64,000 nucleotides of DNA from Kalaharituber pfeilii (GCA_015179045.1 WHUZ01000109.1:123612-187611); one strand, 5' to 3'; numbered from the stretch's first letter, positions 1 to 10,403 are shown. Numbers and translations are program-made. The notes: generated by a model not told the origin, from the sequence alone.

Positions 1-870
1 AATTGCATGAAAATCTTCGGAGCATCTAGAACACGTGATATTTACTAGGCTTAATGCGACGTAACATGATCAACTGGAGACCGTCACAACTCAGGACGAA
101 ATTGGAATTAAGGTAGTGAATGAGTAATAACACACAGGCCAATGATAGACCGTATGTTTGAGGAGAGATGCAGCATTTTCTACAGTCACTGCCATATTAC
201 TCCGGCTGGTGCAGGGAGTCCTGGCACTGCGTATACATCAACGTAGCCATCTATCTGGTAAAGCCATGAGGCCTTTAAATTTAGTGCAACTGAATGCTTA
301 ATGGTGTGTAGGCAAGTAGAGGAAAATGGCATGCATATATGCGGAAAGACAGAGATGCTCTACTGTATTCAGTACGATTTGGCCTTCACACCTGGCACTC
401 AGATGACATGAGTCAGAGGCCAAGCCAAAGCGAGGGCGTTAAGTCCTGTAGCCCCATAAACGATTTAATGAAAATGAACTCCAGTGTACATGTACGTATC
501 TATACCTGTTTAGGGTAGTAATTGCTAAAACAGGGGCAATAGCAGCTACGATAATAAGTCTCCTAGCGTGAGGGAATTTATTCATTAGAAAAATCCTAAA
601 GGCTAAGTAAAGTGGATCTACAAACACTGTCCAGAATGACTGGTCGATGCCAAATCAACTCATTCACAAATCTCTCTCTCCACATCTTGCAAATTTTTTA
701 ATTGAGCTCTATGAGTATTGCTAAGCTTGCAGAGCCCCTTACTATCAATGATAGGAATTGGTAATAGCCAACAGGGTCATGAACGCACGCTTCAGCACCG
801 AGAAGTTATAGCAAACAGTTGGTGCCTATACCTACCTCTGTCTTGCCTTCCTCATTCTTGAGCTGCGTCA
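1..870. other. Anonymous flank without a recognisable gene
   Basis: No credible open reading frame, RNA gene or repeat was recognised here. The segment ends at the left target-site duplication of the large LINE that begins at 885. Confidence 0.6.
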
Positions 871-1785
871 ATATGGACGTGCTATTTTTTTTTTTTTTTT
901 TTTTTTTTTATATTATTACTAGCTTGCCGGCTGTAAGGCCATGGCGAGGTATTATGTTAAATACATAGGTCATAAGAATAACGTTAACTAAACAGGAAGA
1001 AAAGAAACCTAGTCCCCCGTTCCGTCCTCCCCCAACATCTCCATCAGCCCCTGTAGTGGATTACCTTCCCCTTCCCCGCGTTTTGGTGGTTTTCGAATTG
1101 CTGCCATGCCACCTGGCCATCTCTTCTGCCACACTCTGCACTAGTTCAGCAAATGTCCGGTGGTCTCCTCCGCCTCTCCGCACCACCTGCACTCCGGGTC
1201 TGTCGCCTCCCCTATGTGGTGTCTCCAGGCGCGTAAGCCTTTCGCCCCCAGCAACCCCGCTAGTCGTGCCACTTGAGCACCAAGTCTCTCCAGGGGCCGG
1301 TATGTCAGGCCCAGTCAGTTTCTCTCTCGTGCTCTCTCCCGCTTTGCCTCCTGTCTCATCCCTGCTTCTATCACCACCTCTGTTGCCCGCTGTAACGCTG
1401 TCCCTATTCTCGCCGCCTCATCTGCTGCTTCGTTTTCCGGTATGCCTTTATGACTCTTCACCAACATTACTGCCATGTCTAGGTCTCCTCTCTCCAGCCT
1501 CCTTTTCCATGCTTTTTGGAGCCGCCTCGTCGCCCCGTCTGGTATAGGGAGTCCCCTCGCTATCGCTGACATCCTGGAGATCGCGAATTTGGAGTCTGTG
1601 ATGATGAGTAGCTCTCCTTCCGTCCTGTCGGCTGCCTCGCTGATCGCGTATATTTCCACATCGTTGACAGTAGCCTGGGTCCCAAGATATATTGAGTCCG
1701 GCTCTCCTCTGCATAGTATGCCCGCCCCTGCCTTCTCCCCGATCAGGCTGCCGTCTGTATATGCCGGGGTCCATCCTTCTTCCAC

Positions 1786-2641
1786 GCATAGACAACCTCA
1801 CCGGGGCGGGAACACACTCTCGCGGACAGGAAGAGTACATATACCTCGGCAGATGCAACACCGTCAACGACGGAGAAATGATCGCAATTGGCAAGGCCCT
1901 CGACACCGAAGGGGAACTCATGATCCTAACCGACTCGCGCACAGCAATTTCCAGACTACAAAAGATAGCCAACGGCGACCCAAACGCCGAAGGCTCATCC
2001 ATGGCAGTTCGACAGGCATGGGAAGAGAGGACCAGACGCGGCGACCTAGACACAGCTGTCATGTGGGTCAAGAGCCACATAGGGATAGTCGGGAACTCCA
2101 AGGCGGACAAGGCAGCCAGGACGAGCACAGCCATCCAGTACGAAGACGAAATGGTCACGGAGGCGGGTATAAGACAAGAAGCCAAAAGACTCAGAGCAGA
2201 AGAACGCAATCGTCTGGGACTATCATACAGACCCCTCCAGACAATCGACAACCGAAAAAGATTATCCACCCTGGCAGGGATCCTCGGGAACAAGGGCCTC
2301 AAGGAGTGGAGACACCGCATAGGCCAAGCCGATTCACCGGAGTGTCGATGGTGCGGGAGAGCCCTGGAAAACCTGACGCACATATCCAACGATTGCGCCC
2401 CTTGGCTCAGGAGGATGAGAGGAGGGGCTGAAAGCCTCACACATCCGGACAAAGACATCAACATGGCGGAGATATTGGACTGGGCGGGGAAAGAGTAAAC
2501 TTGGGACTTAGAGCGGGCGGGGATATCTCAGTTTTTCATATTATTCTTTTCATTCTCATTTCACATTATGTATCTAAAACATCGCCATAGCCTTCGAGGC
2601 GGCATGCGATTAATGAAATAAAAAAAAAAAAAAAAAAAAAA
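1786..2641 (+). mobile_element. 5'-truncated LINE nested inside the RNase H region of the older LINE
   Basis: An 856-bp plus-strand copy ending in poly(A) at about 2619-2641. It is flanked by a 13-bp direct repeat ATCCTTCTTCCAC (1773-1785 and 2642-2654). It starts inside the RNase H domain and carries the zinc knuckle, the 3' UTR and the tail-A signature (about 2580-2618). Removing it restores continuity of the host LINE RNase H (host codons on either side read V-E-E-G-W), so it is the younger insertion. Confidence 0.95.
1787..2498 (+). pseudogene. LINE ORF2 C-terminal fragment: RNase H plus zinc knuckle
   Basis: Open frame running from the insertion junction to a TAA at 2496-2498. It lacks the first RNase H strand (the YTDGS aspartate) because of 5' truncation. 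It keeps NDGEMIAI, TDSRTAI and the SHIGIVGNSKAD box, followed by the C-terminal knuckle CRWCGRALENLTH...C (CX2CX8HX4C, shared by all LINE copies in this window). It has no endonuclease or RT and no start codon of its own, so it is a dead fragment. Its frame is intact, which suggests a younger age than the host LINE. Confidence 0.88.
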
Positions 2642-4472
2642 ATCCTTCTTCCACTGTGTCGTCTATATGTCTCCCCCATTCTTCTGTCTCCACGTCTTTG
2701 GGCAAGGTCGGCAGGATTGCTAACGGCATTTCCGTGCTGTGCTGGAGGTCCCCCCTCAGCTACATGCATTCCGGGTCCCTTCTCCGTATCTCCTCCTCTT
2801 CGAACCGGAGCGTCCTAGCTTCCACTCTCCCAGCCTCGGATCTCACAAAGGTCTCTATCGACTTCAGGTTCACCAGCCCTTCGACTACTTCTCTCCTCGT
2901 CCCCCATGGCGCCCGTATGATCCCTCTAGCGACGTTATACTGCTATCTCTCCAGGTCTCTCAACTTTCGTTCTCTCGGAGCTCCGTGGGCATATTCGCTC
3001 CAGGCCCACGCCCCCCACGTAGCGATGTTCCTGGCGATGCTGGTATAGAGCTGTCTCTGTTTCGCCGGGTGTAGTTTGGTAAGTCTTGCTGCTGTCGCCC
3101 ATGTCGCTTTGCCTAGTCTCAGCCTTCTCCGGTGATCTTCGTCATACTTCAGCTCCCAGTCTACGTGGAGTCCGACTAGTCTGTAGGTTGGACCCTTGAA
3201 TCCGACGATAAGGGTTTCGGACTTCTCCGGGTCTATCTGGTACCCTTCCTCTGCTGCGTCTCTCTCCAATGATGTCCGGTGTTCTTTGATCTTTTTTCTT
3301 AGCTGGCTTACGTTGGAGTCTGATATTACGCTGTGAAAATCGTCGATGTAGGATCGCGTGAAGTTCCTCTCTGCTGTCTTTTCCGCCACGGGGGCTATTC
3401 CTACCAAGAACAGAACCGGAGATAGTGGGGAACCTTGAGGGGTGCTGTCCGTCATTCGGTTCTGCGCTCGTTTCTTGCCATCCCATATTATGTTGAAGTT
3501 GCACGGTCTGAGAAAGGAATCCACAAAAGCTGCCAAATTCGGGCTTGTGAGTCTCAGATACTCCACCACCCTCCGTCTCCTGACGAAGTTGAACGCCAAT
3601 TTAATGTCATCACCCACCATTGCTACCCACTCCCCTTCCTTAAGCCTCCTGTCTACTTCCTTTAGTGTCTGCCTTTGTAGGTCCTCCGCGCCTCTATGTG
3701 GTCTTTCTCCAAGCTGAGTGTCGTGGAAGAGGTGATCTTGTCGCTGTATCATGTCTGCTACGACCTTCTGCCCCAGTTTTGCTGCTGTGTTTAGGAGTGT
3801 GATCGGCCTCCAGCTCCCCGGTAGCTCCCTTAGCTTGTTTTTCTTTCTTATCATCACTACATCGAAGCCTCTCGCAAGTCGTATGCTCCGTTGATGTAGT
3901 CCACTATCCTTTCCCGCAGGCTCCTGTAGTGTCGTGCTCCTCAGAAATTTCAGGAGCCCGTATTGGACCCTGTCTGGTCCCGGAGCCGACCGGGATTTCG
4001 TTTTACTTAAGGCTTTGTCGATGGCTCGCCTTGTCTCCTTCCTGTCCAGTGTTATGCCTTCCGGGGTCGTAGCGGAGTCTTCAAATCCTCTTCGGTATTT
4101 ATGAAGTGTCTCTTCACCAGGGCGTTCGCTATCTCCTGGTTGGTACCTTGGATGCCCATTAAATCTCTCGTCTGGAATGGGTCTCTGGCTATGCGAAAGA
4201 TGTCTCATGGAGATGTTATCGTGTCCTCCTCGAGGAAGTTCGCCCAGTGTTGTTTCTTCTTTTCGCTTATTATGTCTCTTGGGAGTCTCCTTACTTTAAC
4301 CTTGCTTTTGTAGTCGAACCCGTTCTGCTTGCGCAGTATATACCTGGTCATTTTACGTGCCTCCTTCACTTCCTTGTCGAACCACCTTTTCGTTCTGTTG
4401 TTGATTCGCGCTTCCTTGGTAAACTGCGCCATGAGGTCCGTCAGTATCTCATATGGATCGCTGCCCTCCGGA

Positions 4473-4476
<4 letters not shown>

Positions 4477-4504
<28 letters not shown>

Positions 4505-4539
4505 CCATTAATCGCGTGCCGCCCTAAGGGCTATGGCGA
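4477..4539 (-). mobile_element. 63-bp LINE tail-A micro-insertion inside the endonuclease region
   Basis: Poly(T) 4477-4504 followed by the tail-A signature on the minus strand. The flanking duplication is 13 bp with one mismatch (4464-4476 TGCCCTCCGGAAG, 4540-4552 TGCCCTCCGAAAG). It breaks the endonuclease from the RT region of the host LINE. Confidence 0.93.
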
Positions 4540-5300
4540 TGCCCTCCGAAAGTGGTTCGTTGCCCCGTTTTTCTACGTACTCCTCCCACTTCTCCCAGTC
4601 TGTTACCGTTATTGCCCTGGTCTCGCTCATGTCCGCGCCTTTTAGGTACCCATAGACCATCGCATGATCTGCGCCTGCAATCCATGTCAACCCGCCGGTC
4701 TCCCATTCTCCTGTCCTCGCAAAGACTAAGTCCAGGAGAGCCGTGCGTGTCACTCCTTCAACTGTTCTCGTCCACGTCTTGGTCCTCTTATCCAGTTGCT
4801 GTTTTAGTCCCAATGTTCTCATGCTGTCCCTTAGTTCGCAGCCCCTCTTATCTTGTTTCGATGACCACTCCGTGTGGTGACTGTTGCAGTCCCCGATTAG
4901 TAGGTCTTTCATGCCGACCTCGTCCAATTCCGCTGTTATGTCTGTGTCCTTGTTCCAGTATACTCCTGTCACTTTCTTTCCGTTGACCTGAAGCGTCGTA
5001 TGTCTCTCCCCTCCCCCACCTTTCACACCCCCTATCAGCTCTTTTCTGACGTAGGCTGCTATGCCTCCCATTTTCGTTGGTCGATGAATCATTGCAAATA
5101 CCGGATGAAAAGTTGTCCCTCCTCCTGGTGCCATCCACGCCTCCCCGATGAACATGATGTCAATCTTTCGGTCCGCCGCCTCTTGTAGTGCTATGTCTGT
5201 CCCCGCCACCGCCCTGCCCACGTTCTGGTAGGCTATCCTCAACATAGATATGGACGTGCTAATATAGAATCATATATACGCAAAATGCCTATATGCAGAC

Positions 5301-5606
5301 TGTCAGGGTGACCGAACAAAGTATCAATCTCGCCATAGCCCATAGGGCGGCATGCGAGTATTGATATAAAAAAAAAAAAAAAGTATCAATGATGCCATGG
5401 TGATGAGAGATGACGCATGGTAATGATGCCATGATGATGAGAGAGAAGCTTGTTAATTAGCACTCAATGTTAAATAGAATAATGCAAATAACCCACCCGC
5501 TGGACGTCTATATATAGAGGCCTACACGGCCTCTATACAAAGGTCAAGTTCCAAGCGTTGTCCGAAGTTACACCTACATTTCGCTGCAATCGCAGACACC
5601 GTAACA
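5301..5606 (+). mobile_element. Solo LTR (small LTR family 1) carrying a LINE-tail insertion
   Basis: Starts TGTCAGGGTG and ends CACCGTAACA, with an exact 5-bp duplication CAGAC at 5296-5300 and 5607-5611. Without the nested LINE tail it is about 244 bp. A TATA-like TATATATA lies near 5510-5518. Its internal CAAGCGTTGTC..AAGTTACAC stretch recurs in the related LTR at 32580-32996. No internal retroelement domain flanks it, so it is a solo LTR left by LTR-LTR recombination. The superfamily cannot be told. Confidence 0.87.
5329..5379 (+). mobile_element. 51-bp LINE tail-A micro-insertion in a solo LTR
   Basis: The sequence CTCGCCATAGCCCATAGGGC continues through the tail signature to poly(A). 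It is flanked by an exact 11-bp duplication AAAGTATCAAT (5318-5328, 5380-5390). Confidence 0.95.
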
Positions 5607-5611
5607 CAGAC

Positions 5612-8407
5612 TGAGTACAGGACCAGAAAGAGATCTATGTTGGTGCAAAGTTTGCTAAGCCTAACACCCATATACCAAAAGTATCTTCTGCCCAATGAAC
5701 TTAATTCAAGTAGTATCGCATTTGGGGAAACTAGGGATGAATACCTAAGCACCTGGAAAAGTCACAAGCTGTTACAAAAAAATCTCGACCTGATTAAAGG
5801 GGCCAAGTTTTCACGCTTAGACTCCTTACTTACTTCCTCATCTTGATCACCACACCGTGAACACATCCACAACAAGTAGATTCTCTTTCGAGCATCCCTT
5901 ACCGTTTCCTAAGGTAGACCGTGATGTAAATGCACATTGAATTATAATACATATAGCTAGCTCTATAACAGTAGGTTTTAGGTGACTAACTAGTAACCAG
6001 GTGTCTCTAAGATCGTCCTGTGGGTGGAAATTCTCCACTTCTTCCGCCATTACTTGGCGGAAACTACAAGACTGACTCAACCGCCTAAGCCTGCAGTGAT
6101 GTAATATATTTTTTTTTTTTTTTTTTTTTTTTTTGGGTTTACACAGCCCCGCATACAAGCTACAAGCCTATGGCAAGGAGATGTAATATCTTGGCCTGCT
6201 GTGCAGCAAAGGTTTACAACATCTGCATCATACCTCGCCCTACAAATTGAAAGGACGCCAAGCGTTCCCGCAAACCCCCCCCCCCCCTCCTCCCCGCGAC
6301 GGCCAGTTTAAATTCACCGAATAGTTTCTTCGCCAATACCCAAGTGCGATAACAGATCTTAAGCCTACTCCCTCTCAACTAATACCCCATACTTCACCAC
6401 GGCCGCTGACCCAAGGCTGCTTGGCGTATGGCCGCATTAAGGGTTAACTTGGAGGTCAGGATAACTTCTCGGTACGCCCAGCAGTGGATGATGGTCTTCC
6501 AACAAAACCGGGTAAGCACCGTTCGGCCTACCCGCTTTCTCCTGTAGTCAGCTCTGTTTGTGGATTAGAATGGGAGACATTTTATAGATAGTAGTTAAAT
6601 ATTAAACTCAAGTGAATTATAAGAATAGTATAATACTTTATAGTTAATAGTTCTATAAGTTTTAGTTTTATTTTCTAATATTATTAGTGATTGCTTTGTT
6701 TTTATAGATATTTATATATAATAGAAGTATTCTAAGATTGCTAAATCTATAGTAAATAAGAGTTTATACAAGTATAATAAAGTTACTAAAGAATTAAGTA
6801 AAATATTTCTGTATTAAGTAATTTTTTGATATGCTAGTACTAATTCTACAATCTTGGCAATCTTGGCATATGATATTTCAGGGTCTGCTTATACAAAGTA
6901 TAAATTTTTGAAAACCCTATAACTCAATAATGTCGTCATTTTTTTTTTATTGGGTATTATCAGGCTGTAAAGCAGGTGAAATAGTACATATATATGGGAT
7001 TTACACTTCAATCAGATCTGGTTGGATGACCGAGAAGAGCCTCAGCTTTACGCCCGTAATTTTGGCCGACAGGGTTCCCGTATTGATGCACATCACCATA
7101 CCTGAGTCAAGCCTTGAAGGTCCCATGGCTTAGTCAGTCTGTAGGGTATGTAGGACATCAGCAAAGAATACTCGGTATGGGCCCGGTCCTGTACTACCGA
7201 AATTGTTGCATGAAGTTGAAACAATCACGATCCTTACGTATCCATTGCACATAGAATATGTGATGACGCATTTATTCGCTCCACCATCTTCCAGTGACGT
7301 GAGACCGTTCTCCGGGACACACCATGCACGTAAGTACCCGCAATGTCTGTTCGGGTCGCGTCGCCTGTGGATGTATGCATTACCCTGTCTCATCTTCGCC
7401 AGAGTCCCTGTCATAACCCCCACCCCCGCAACCGAGGTGTACGGCTTGTATTCCGTTGCTCCGGGACAATTTGGGGGCGGCAGGGGACCCTTGATTTGCT
7501 TGCTGTTGGATGTGGCGAGTTGCAGTGACCCAGTTCAGTTACACCAGAATACACTGTAGATGTTGTACCTCGTAACAAAATGGCGCTCAATTTTTTTTAG
7601 TTCAGGGAATTCGCGAAAGGAATGGTGTATTATTTCGCACTTTCCGCACCAAAGTTTTTAATGAATTCGTTTACTTTCTTCCTCTTTTTTTTTTTAACTT
7701 CTCTTCCTTCATGTTCATTGCTAATGAAATCACGACTAGCAAAATCGTTGTGTGCTACTGTAGAACCTGACGGAAGAGGTAGAGAGTATTTTTGGATGAA
7801 TCGTAGTTGCAGGGATTATCATTAATCCTCTTGTCCGAGATCTCGGTAACTGATAGCTGACAAATCAGTTATACTCATCAGATATACATTCCCCTAAAAT
7901 TAAATACCGGGGCAAGAGCATAGAAGATAGCGTGTCTTTCAAAATACTCGTCACTGCTTCAGGCGACGACACCAACCTAACGCAGAGCGACGTTACTGTG
8001 ATGTCGATACACTTCAGACGCTGAATGCAGGGAAATGAGAAATTCTGAAACTATGGGAGCAAAAGTTGAGCACGGGTTGGATGGGGTCATGCCACCTTCT
8101 GTCCGTTTTCCTATAATAAGGAAAAATCTTAGTGATATTATGAATCATTGCTATCGATTCGACCAGGGTTCGATTCTCCGCTGACGCAGCTGTTGCTTAA
8201 TCTTGTCTTTATTTCATGTGGAGTTACCGTTACCGTACTTGGCTATTTTTATCCATCTCTTTAACCCTAACAGTGAAAGTTTAATTAACACTGGACTTTG
8301 AGACCTTTCAGGCACAGAATTTTCTTCCCACGAGGGGCTCTGTTAATCACAAGAGTGATTCACGCCGATAGACGTTACGCGTTGACACCATTCTGGCGTT
8401 TATTTGT
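5612..8407. other. Gene-free stretch with a LINE tail, a C-homopolymer and an A+T-rich block
   Basis: No gene could be supported. Visible structure: a C-type LINE tail at 6108-6179, a run of 13 C at 6275-6287, an A+T-rich block at about 6560-6870 that resembles RIP-degraded DNA, and short random-looking reading frames at 7.1-7.5 kb on both strands without a consistent coding signal. Confidence 0.5.
6108..6179 (-). mobile_element. 72-bp tail-C micro-insertion
   Basis: Poly(T) 6109-6134 followed by a type-C tail (contains CCCCGCATACAAGCTACAAG). It is flanked by an exact 10-bp duplication GATGTAATAT (6098-6107, 6180-6189). Confidence 0.92.
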
Positions 8408-8420
8408 ATTCCATAGATGC

Positions 8421-8730
8421 AGTTGTGGTACACGGAATAGCGGTGATGAAGAAACTTGGGAAAGCAAGAGATTGGATGGAAAAGGCGAACCCGTGGATGG
8501 GGAGGATTGTCGTGGCAAGATGGTTGGTGAATAAAGAAAGGAGGGAGGGCAAGACTAGCTCGATTGTTATCTACCTAGAGGGGGAGGTAGAATCAGATAG
8601 TCAAACACAAGCGAAGGTGCGGTTGTCAGGCAAATGGCACCACTCGTGCCTGTATGACTGGGATAGAATCACAAAGGTGGACAGAAAGGGGAAGGGGAGG
8701 GAGGTGGAGGAGATGGACATGACTGCTTGA
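8421..8730 (+). pseudogene. LINE ORF1 (gag-like) fragment
   Basis: Open frame from the insertion junction to the TGA at 8728-8730, about 102 residues, starting AVVVHGIAVM. VVVHGI, the central ARWL..SSIVIYL segment and the terminal SGKWHHSCLYDW resemble the RNA-binding ORF1 protein of fungal LINEs, which has a VxxHGVP-type start, an SSIVI beta strand and a basic tail. The usual CCHC knuckles are absent; the frame runs into a basic stretch and stops before the tail-B 3' UTR. The upstream ATG in this frame (8404) belongs to flanking DNA, so no intact protein is expected. The family assignment is by motif memory and is moderate. Confidence 0.55.
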
Positions 8731-8969
8731 TTTCTCTGGGGGAATATTTGGGTATTCATGCTTGATTGTTCTCTTGGGGGATTGGGCTTTCACTTTGTGT
8801 TTCCTTCGCATCACCGAGGTCGTAGTATTGATGTGCGCTTTACAGGGGATGGTTTTGTAGGTAGTTGCACAGGTGCCTGTCTCCGGACCATAAGGACTTC
8901 GGTCTAGGGACCCTCCCATGGCGAATAGCTGCAAGCGGGGTTACCTGAAATAAAAAAAAAAAAAAAAAA
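8421..8969 (+). mobile_element. 549-bp retrotransposon copy with ORF1-like fragment and tail B
   Basis: Ends in a type-B tail (CATGGCGAATAGCTGCAAGC, then poly(A) 8952-8969). It is flanked by an exact 13-bp duplication GTATTCCATAGAT (8408-8420, 8970-8982). An ORF1-like reading frame is followed directly by the 3' tail with no ORF2. It is therefore an internally deleted, probably non-autonomous copy, not just a 5'-truncated LINE. Confidence 0.93.
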
Positions 8970-9070
8970 GTATTCCATAGATTTCTACGATCTAGTATTG
9001 AGCGGAAAGATGTTTGTGAAACATGATAAAATGGTAGATGTAGAATCACAAATGAGCTTTATGGGGGTCG

Positions 9071-9135
9071 TTTTTTGTTTGTTTTTGATCATGTAACCCC
9101 GCATACAGGCTACAAGCCTATGGCAGGTAGCCTTG
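9071..9135 (-). mobile_element. Tail-C micro-insertion
   Basis: T-rich 9071-9087 followed by a type-C tail (CCCCGCATACAGGCTACAAG). The flanking 9-mers TGGGGGTCG (9062-9070) and TGGAGGTCG (9136-9144) differ at one base and are the likely target duplication. Confidence 0.75.
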
Positions 9136-9406
9136 TGGAGGTCGACGAAGGAGGAGTACAGGTATATTGGAACTCTTCTGCATTGCCTCAATGCATTGAG
9201 GAGCACGGGCAGTGGGGAAACAGGGTAGCAAGTTCACATATATCCTTATAGCTTTTCGCCGGAATTTGTGTGCACTCATGTGCGCATAGACAGGTTTTGT
9301 CCGGGGAGCAAGTAAGTTAGAATAACGTAGTTTTGGAAGATTTGGTACGTTATTGGGCGACGTAATATCATTCTTACAGGATTCGCGTACACAAGATTTG
9401 TAACAA

Positions 9407-9640
9407 AGCTGGTCAGGGCACCCAGACATGGTATCCACAGTGACGCAGAGTAATGACTGATGCCATGACAAGGTGGTGGGAGAGGTTATAATGCACTTTT
9501 TACTAGCACTTAGTGTCAGATAGAATAATGCAATGAGTGTCACGCTGGAGGGAAGACCTATAATTTCTTGCTCTTCAACAGAAGTTGTCGCCTTCAGCCC
9601 TCTCAAGTTACCCAACGGACGACGAAGTACCCTATACTCC
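9407..9640 (+). repeat. Degenerate relative of solo LTR family 1
   Basis: A block including TAGATAGAATAATGCAA-like and CACGCTGGA-like stretches parallels the interior of the solo LTR at 5301-5606 in the same order (GTCAGGG start, GATGCCATG, AGCACT..TAGAATAATGCAA, C(C/A)CGCTGGA). Ends and target duplication are not resolved. Confidence 0.4.
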
Positions 9641-9672
9641 AACACCGCAGCTGCTCGTCCATGTGACAGAAC

Positions 9673-9679
9673 GCTATAA
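9673..9679 (+). promoter_or_regulatory. TATA-like element before the orphan signal-peptide exon
   Basis: TATAAAG about 75 bp upstream of the ATG at 9752. Spacing is plausible for a fungal promoter; there is no other support. Confidence 0.35.
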
Positions 9680-9751
9680 AGGGCATGGCAATGATTCCTT
9701 ATCTTGGGCGGCGGGAGACTTGGTCAGTCCGCCACCTCTCAAAATTGCGCG

Positions 9752-9877
9752 ATGGCTTTTTCGCAGTACCTCACGCGGGTGTTGCTCGCCCTCGTGCTCG
9801 CGGCGCCAGCCGCCCACTCGCAGCGCGCCCCGGCGCACACCGACCTCTCGTCGCAATTCACGTCCGCATTACTAGAG
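9752..9877 (+). CDS. Orphan first exon encoding a secretory signal peptide
   Basis: Forty-two codons from ATG 9752 to a strong splice donor GTAAGT at 9878-9883. The N-terminus MAFSQYLTRVLLALVLAAPA has a short polar start, a hydrophobic core and an Ala/Ser-rich cleavage region (AHSQ), typical of a Sec signal peptide, so the product would be secreted. The exon is clearly more G+C-rich than its surroundings. No convincing second exon follows: the frame without splicing stops at about 9947, and a LINE tail starts at 9971. It may be a 5' gene fragment or a gene truncated by rearrangement. The mature function is unknown. Confidence 0.5.
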
Positions 9878-9970
9878 GTAAGTGCCCCAGTGCAGGTATG
9901 CGAACCTGACAGTGCCATGGTGCTGGACCTGCTGGAAGAGGGCATATAGAGTACTGCAGCAGCAGGGGTC

Positions 9971-10026
9971 TTTTTTTTTTTTTTTTGTTATCAGTACTCG
10001 CGTGCCGCCCTATGCGCTATGGCGAG
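9971..10026 (-). mobile_element. Tail-A fragment
   Basis: Poly(T) 9971-9986 followed by the tail-A signature ending at GGCGAG. No flanking duplication was found. Confidence 0.7.
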
Positions 10027-10082
10027 ACCCAAGGCGAGGGGGGGACCCACTGGTAGACATGCTGACATGGGCGAGGACATGA

Positions 10083-10200
10083 CGATTATCAGGGGTGACG
10101 CGGCTAGTTTATGATTATCCTTCTTTGCTTTTTTTTTTTTTTTTTTCCTGTTACTTATTCGGGGGCGACGCAGATCAGTTTATTATCATCTTTCTCTGCT
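10083..10200 (+). repeat. Imperfect tandem duplication (two ~47-bp units)
   Basis: The segment at 10083-10129 (GGGGTGACG...CTTCTTTGCT) is repeated at about 10153-10200 (GGGGGCGACG...CTTTCTCTGCT). A poly(T) tract (10130-10146) and TTACTTATT copies lie between and after the units. Confidence 0.5.
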
Positions 10201-10233
10201 CATTTATTTCTGTTACTTATTCCTTATGTACCT

Positions 10234-10332
10234 TTTTTTTTTTTTTTTTTTTTTTCACGTGACCCCGCATGCAGCTGTTCGCCAAGGCAAGACCCCTGGG
10301 TCTAAACCCTCAAAGCCCGGAGGCAGGCTTGT
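10234..10332 (-). mobile_element. Tail-B micro-insertion (about 99 bp)
   Basis: Poly(T) to 10255, then a type-B tail (CACGTGACCCCGCATGCAGC). It is flanked by an exact 12-bp duplication CCTTATGTACCT (10222-10233, 10333-10344). Confidence 0.94.
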
Positions 10333-10347
10333 CCTTATGTACCTAAT

Positions 10348-10403
10348 CTCGCCATAGCCCACGGGGGCGGCATGCGAGTAATGATATAGGGGGGAAAAAA
10401 AAA
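10348..10403 (+). mobile_element. Tail-A fragment with short poly(A)
   Basis: Tail-A signature CTCGCCATAGCCCACGGGGG followed by GATATAGGGGGG and A9. It lies four bases after the duplication of the neighbouring tail-B insertion. Its own duplication is not visible. Confidence 0.75.

Larger units (their letters stand above)
1009..5245 (-). pseudogene. LINE ORF2 polyprotein relic (endonuclease, reverse transcriptase, RNase H, zinc knuckle)
   Basis: Decayed ORF2 of the LINE at 885-5247. The apurinic-type endonuclease is read from 5245 to about 4553. It begins MLRIAYQNVG and has the family motifs IGEAW, GDCNSHH, LLDLVF and GADHAM. RT is read from about 4432 to 2943, with a frame change near 4205. 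It has SAPGPD, WRPITLL, DDIKLAFN (motif A), STPQGSPLSP (motif B) and SYIDD (motif C, where most relatives have YADD). RNase H resumes at 1785-1315 after the nested LINE, with AYTDGS, the VEIYAI glutamate, TDSK and SHKGIPENEAAD. The C-terminal knuckle near 1200 (CRWC...H) is followed by an in-frame TAG, and the reading frame ends at 1009. The nested insertions, frameshifts and stop make it non-functional. Its role would have been nicking target DNA and copying the element RNA in the nucleus. Confidence 0.92.
885..5247 (-). mobile_element. Tad-like LINE retrotransposon, nearly full ORF2, with nested insertions
   Basis: Non-LTR retrotransposon on the minus strand. The poly(A) tail reads as poly(T) at 885-909 and is followed by the tail-A signature at 910-945. 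The 5' end at 5247 lies two bases before the ORF2 start codon, so the 5' UTR and ORF1 are missing (5' truncation). A perfect 14-bp target-site duplication flanks the copy (ATATGGACGTGCTA at 871-884 and 5248-5261), which is the hallmark of target-primed reverse transcription. Two later insertions interrupt it: a second LINE at 1786-2641 and a 63-bp LINE tail at 4477-4539. The domain order EN-RT-RNase H-zinc knuckle fits the fungal Tad clade. The boundaries are seen directly; the clade name is an inference from domain order. Confidence 0.95.

Noticed and set aside
1448..2464. A 338-codon minus-strand frame spanning the border of the two LINEs, and a 318-codon plus-strand frame in the same place.
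   Set aside because: They cross insertion junctions and run antisense or out of frame to clear RNase H/zinc-knuckle coding sequence.
7130..7559. Frames of 97-118 codons on both strands.
   Set aside because: They overlap one another, contain no recognisable motif, and do not stand out from background.
8150..8190. GGTTCGATTCTCC at 8167-8179 resembles a tRNA B box.
   Set aside because: No matching A box, acceptor stem or anticodon arm could be folded around it, so it is not called a tRNA or tRNA-derived SINE.
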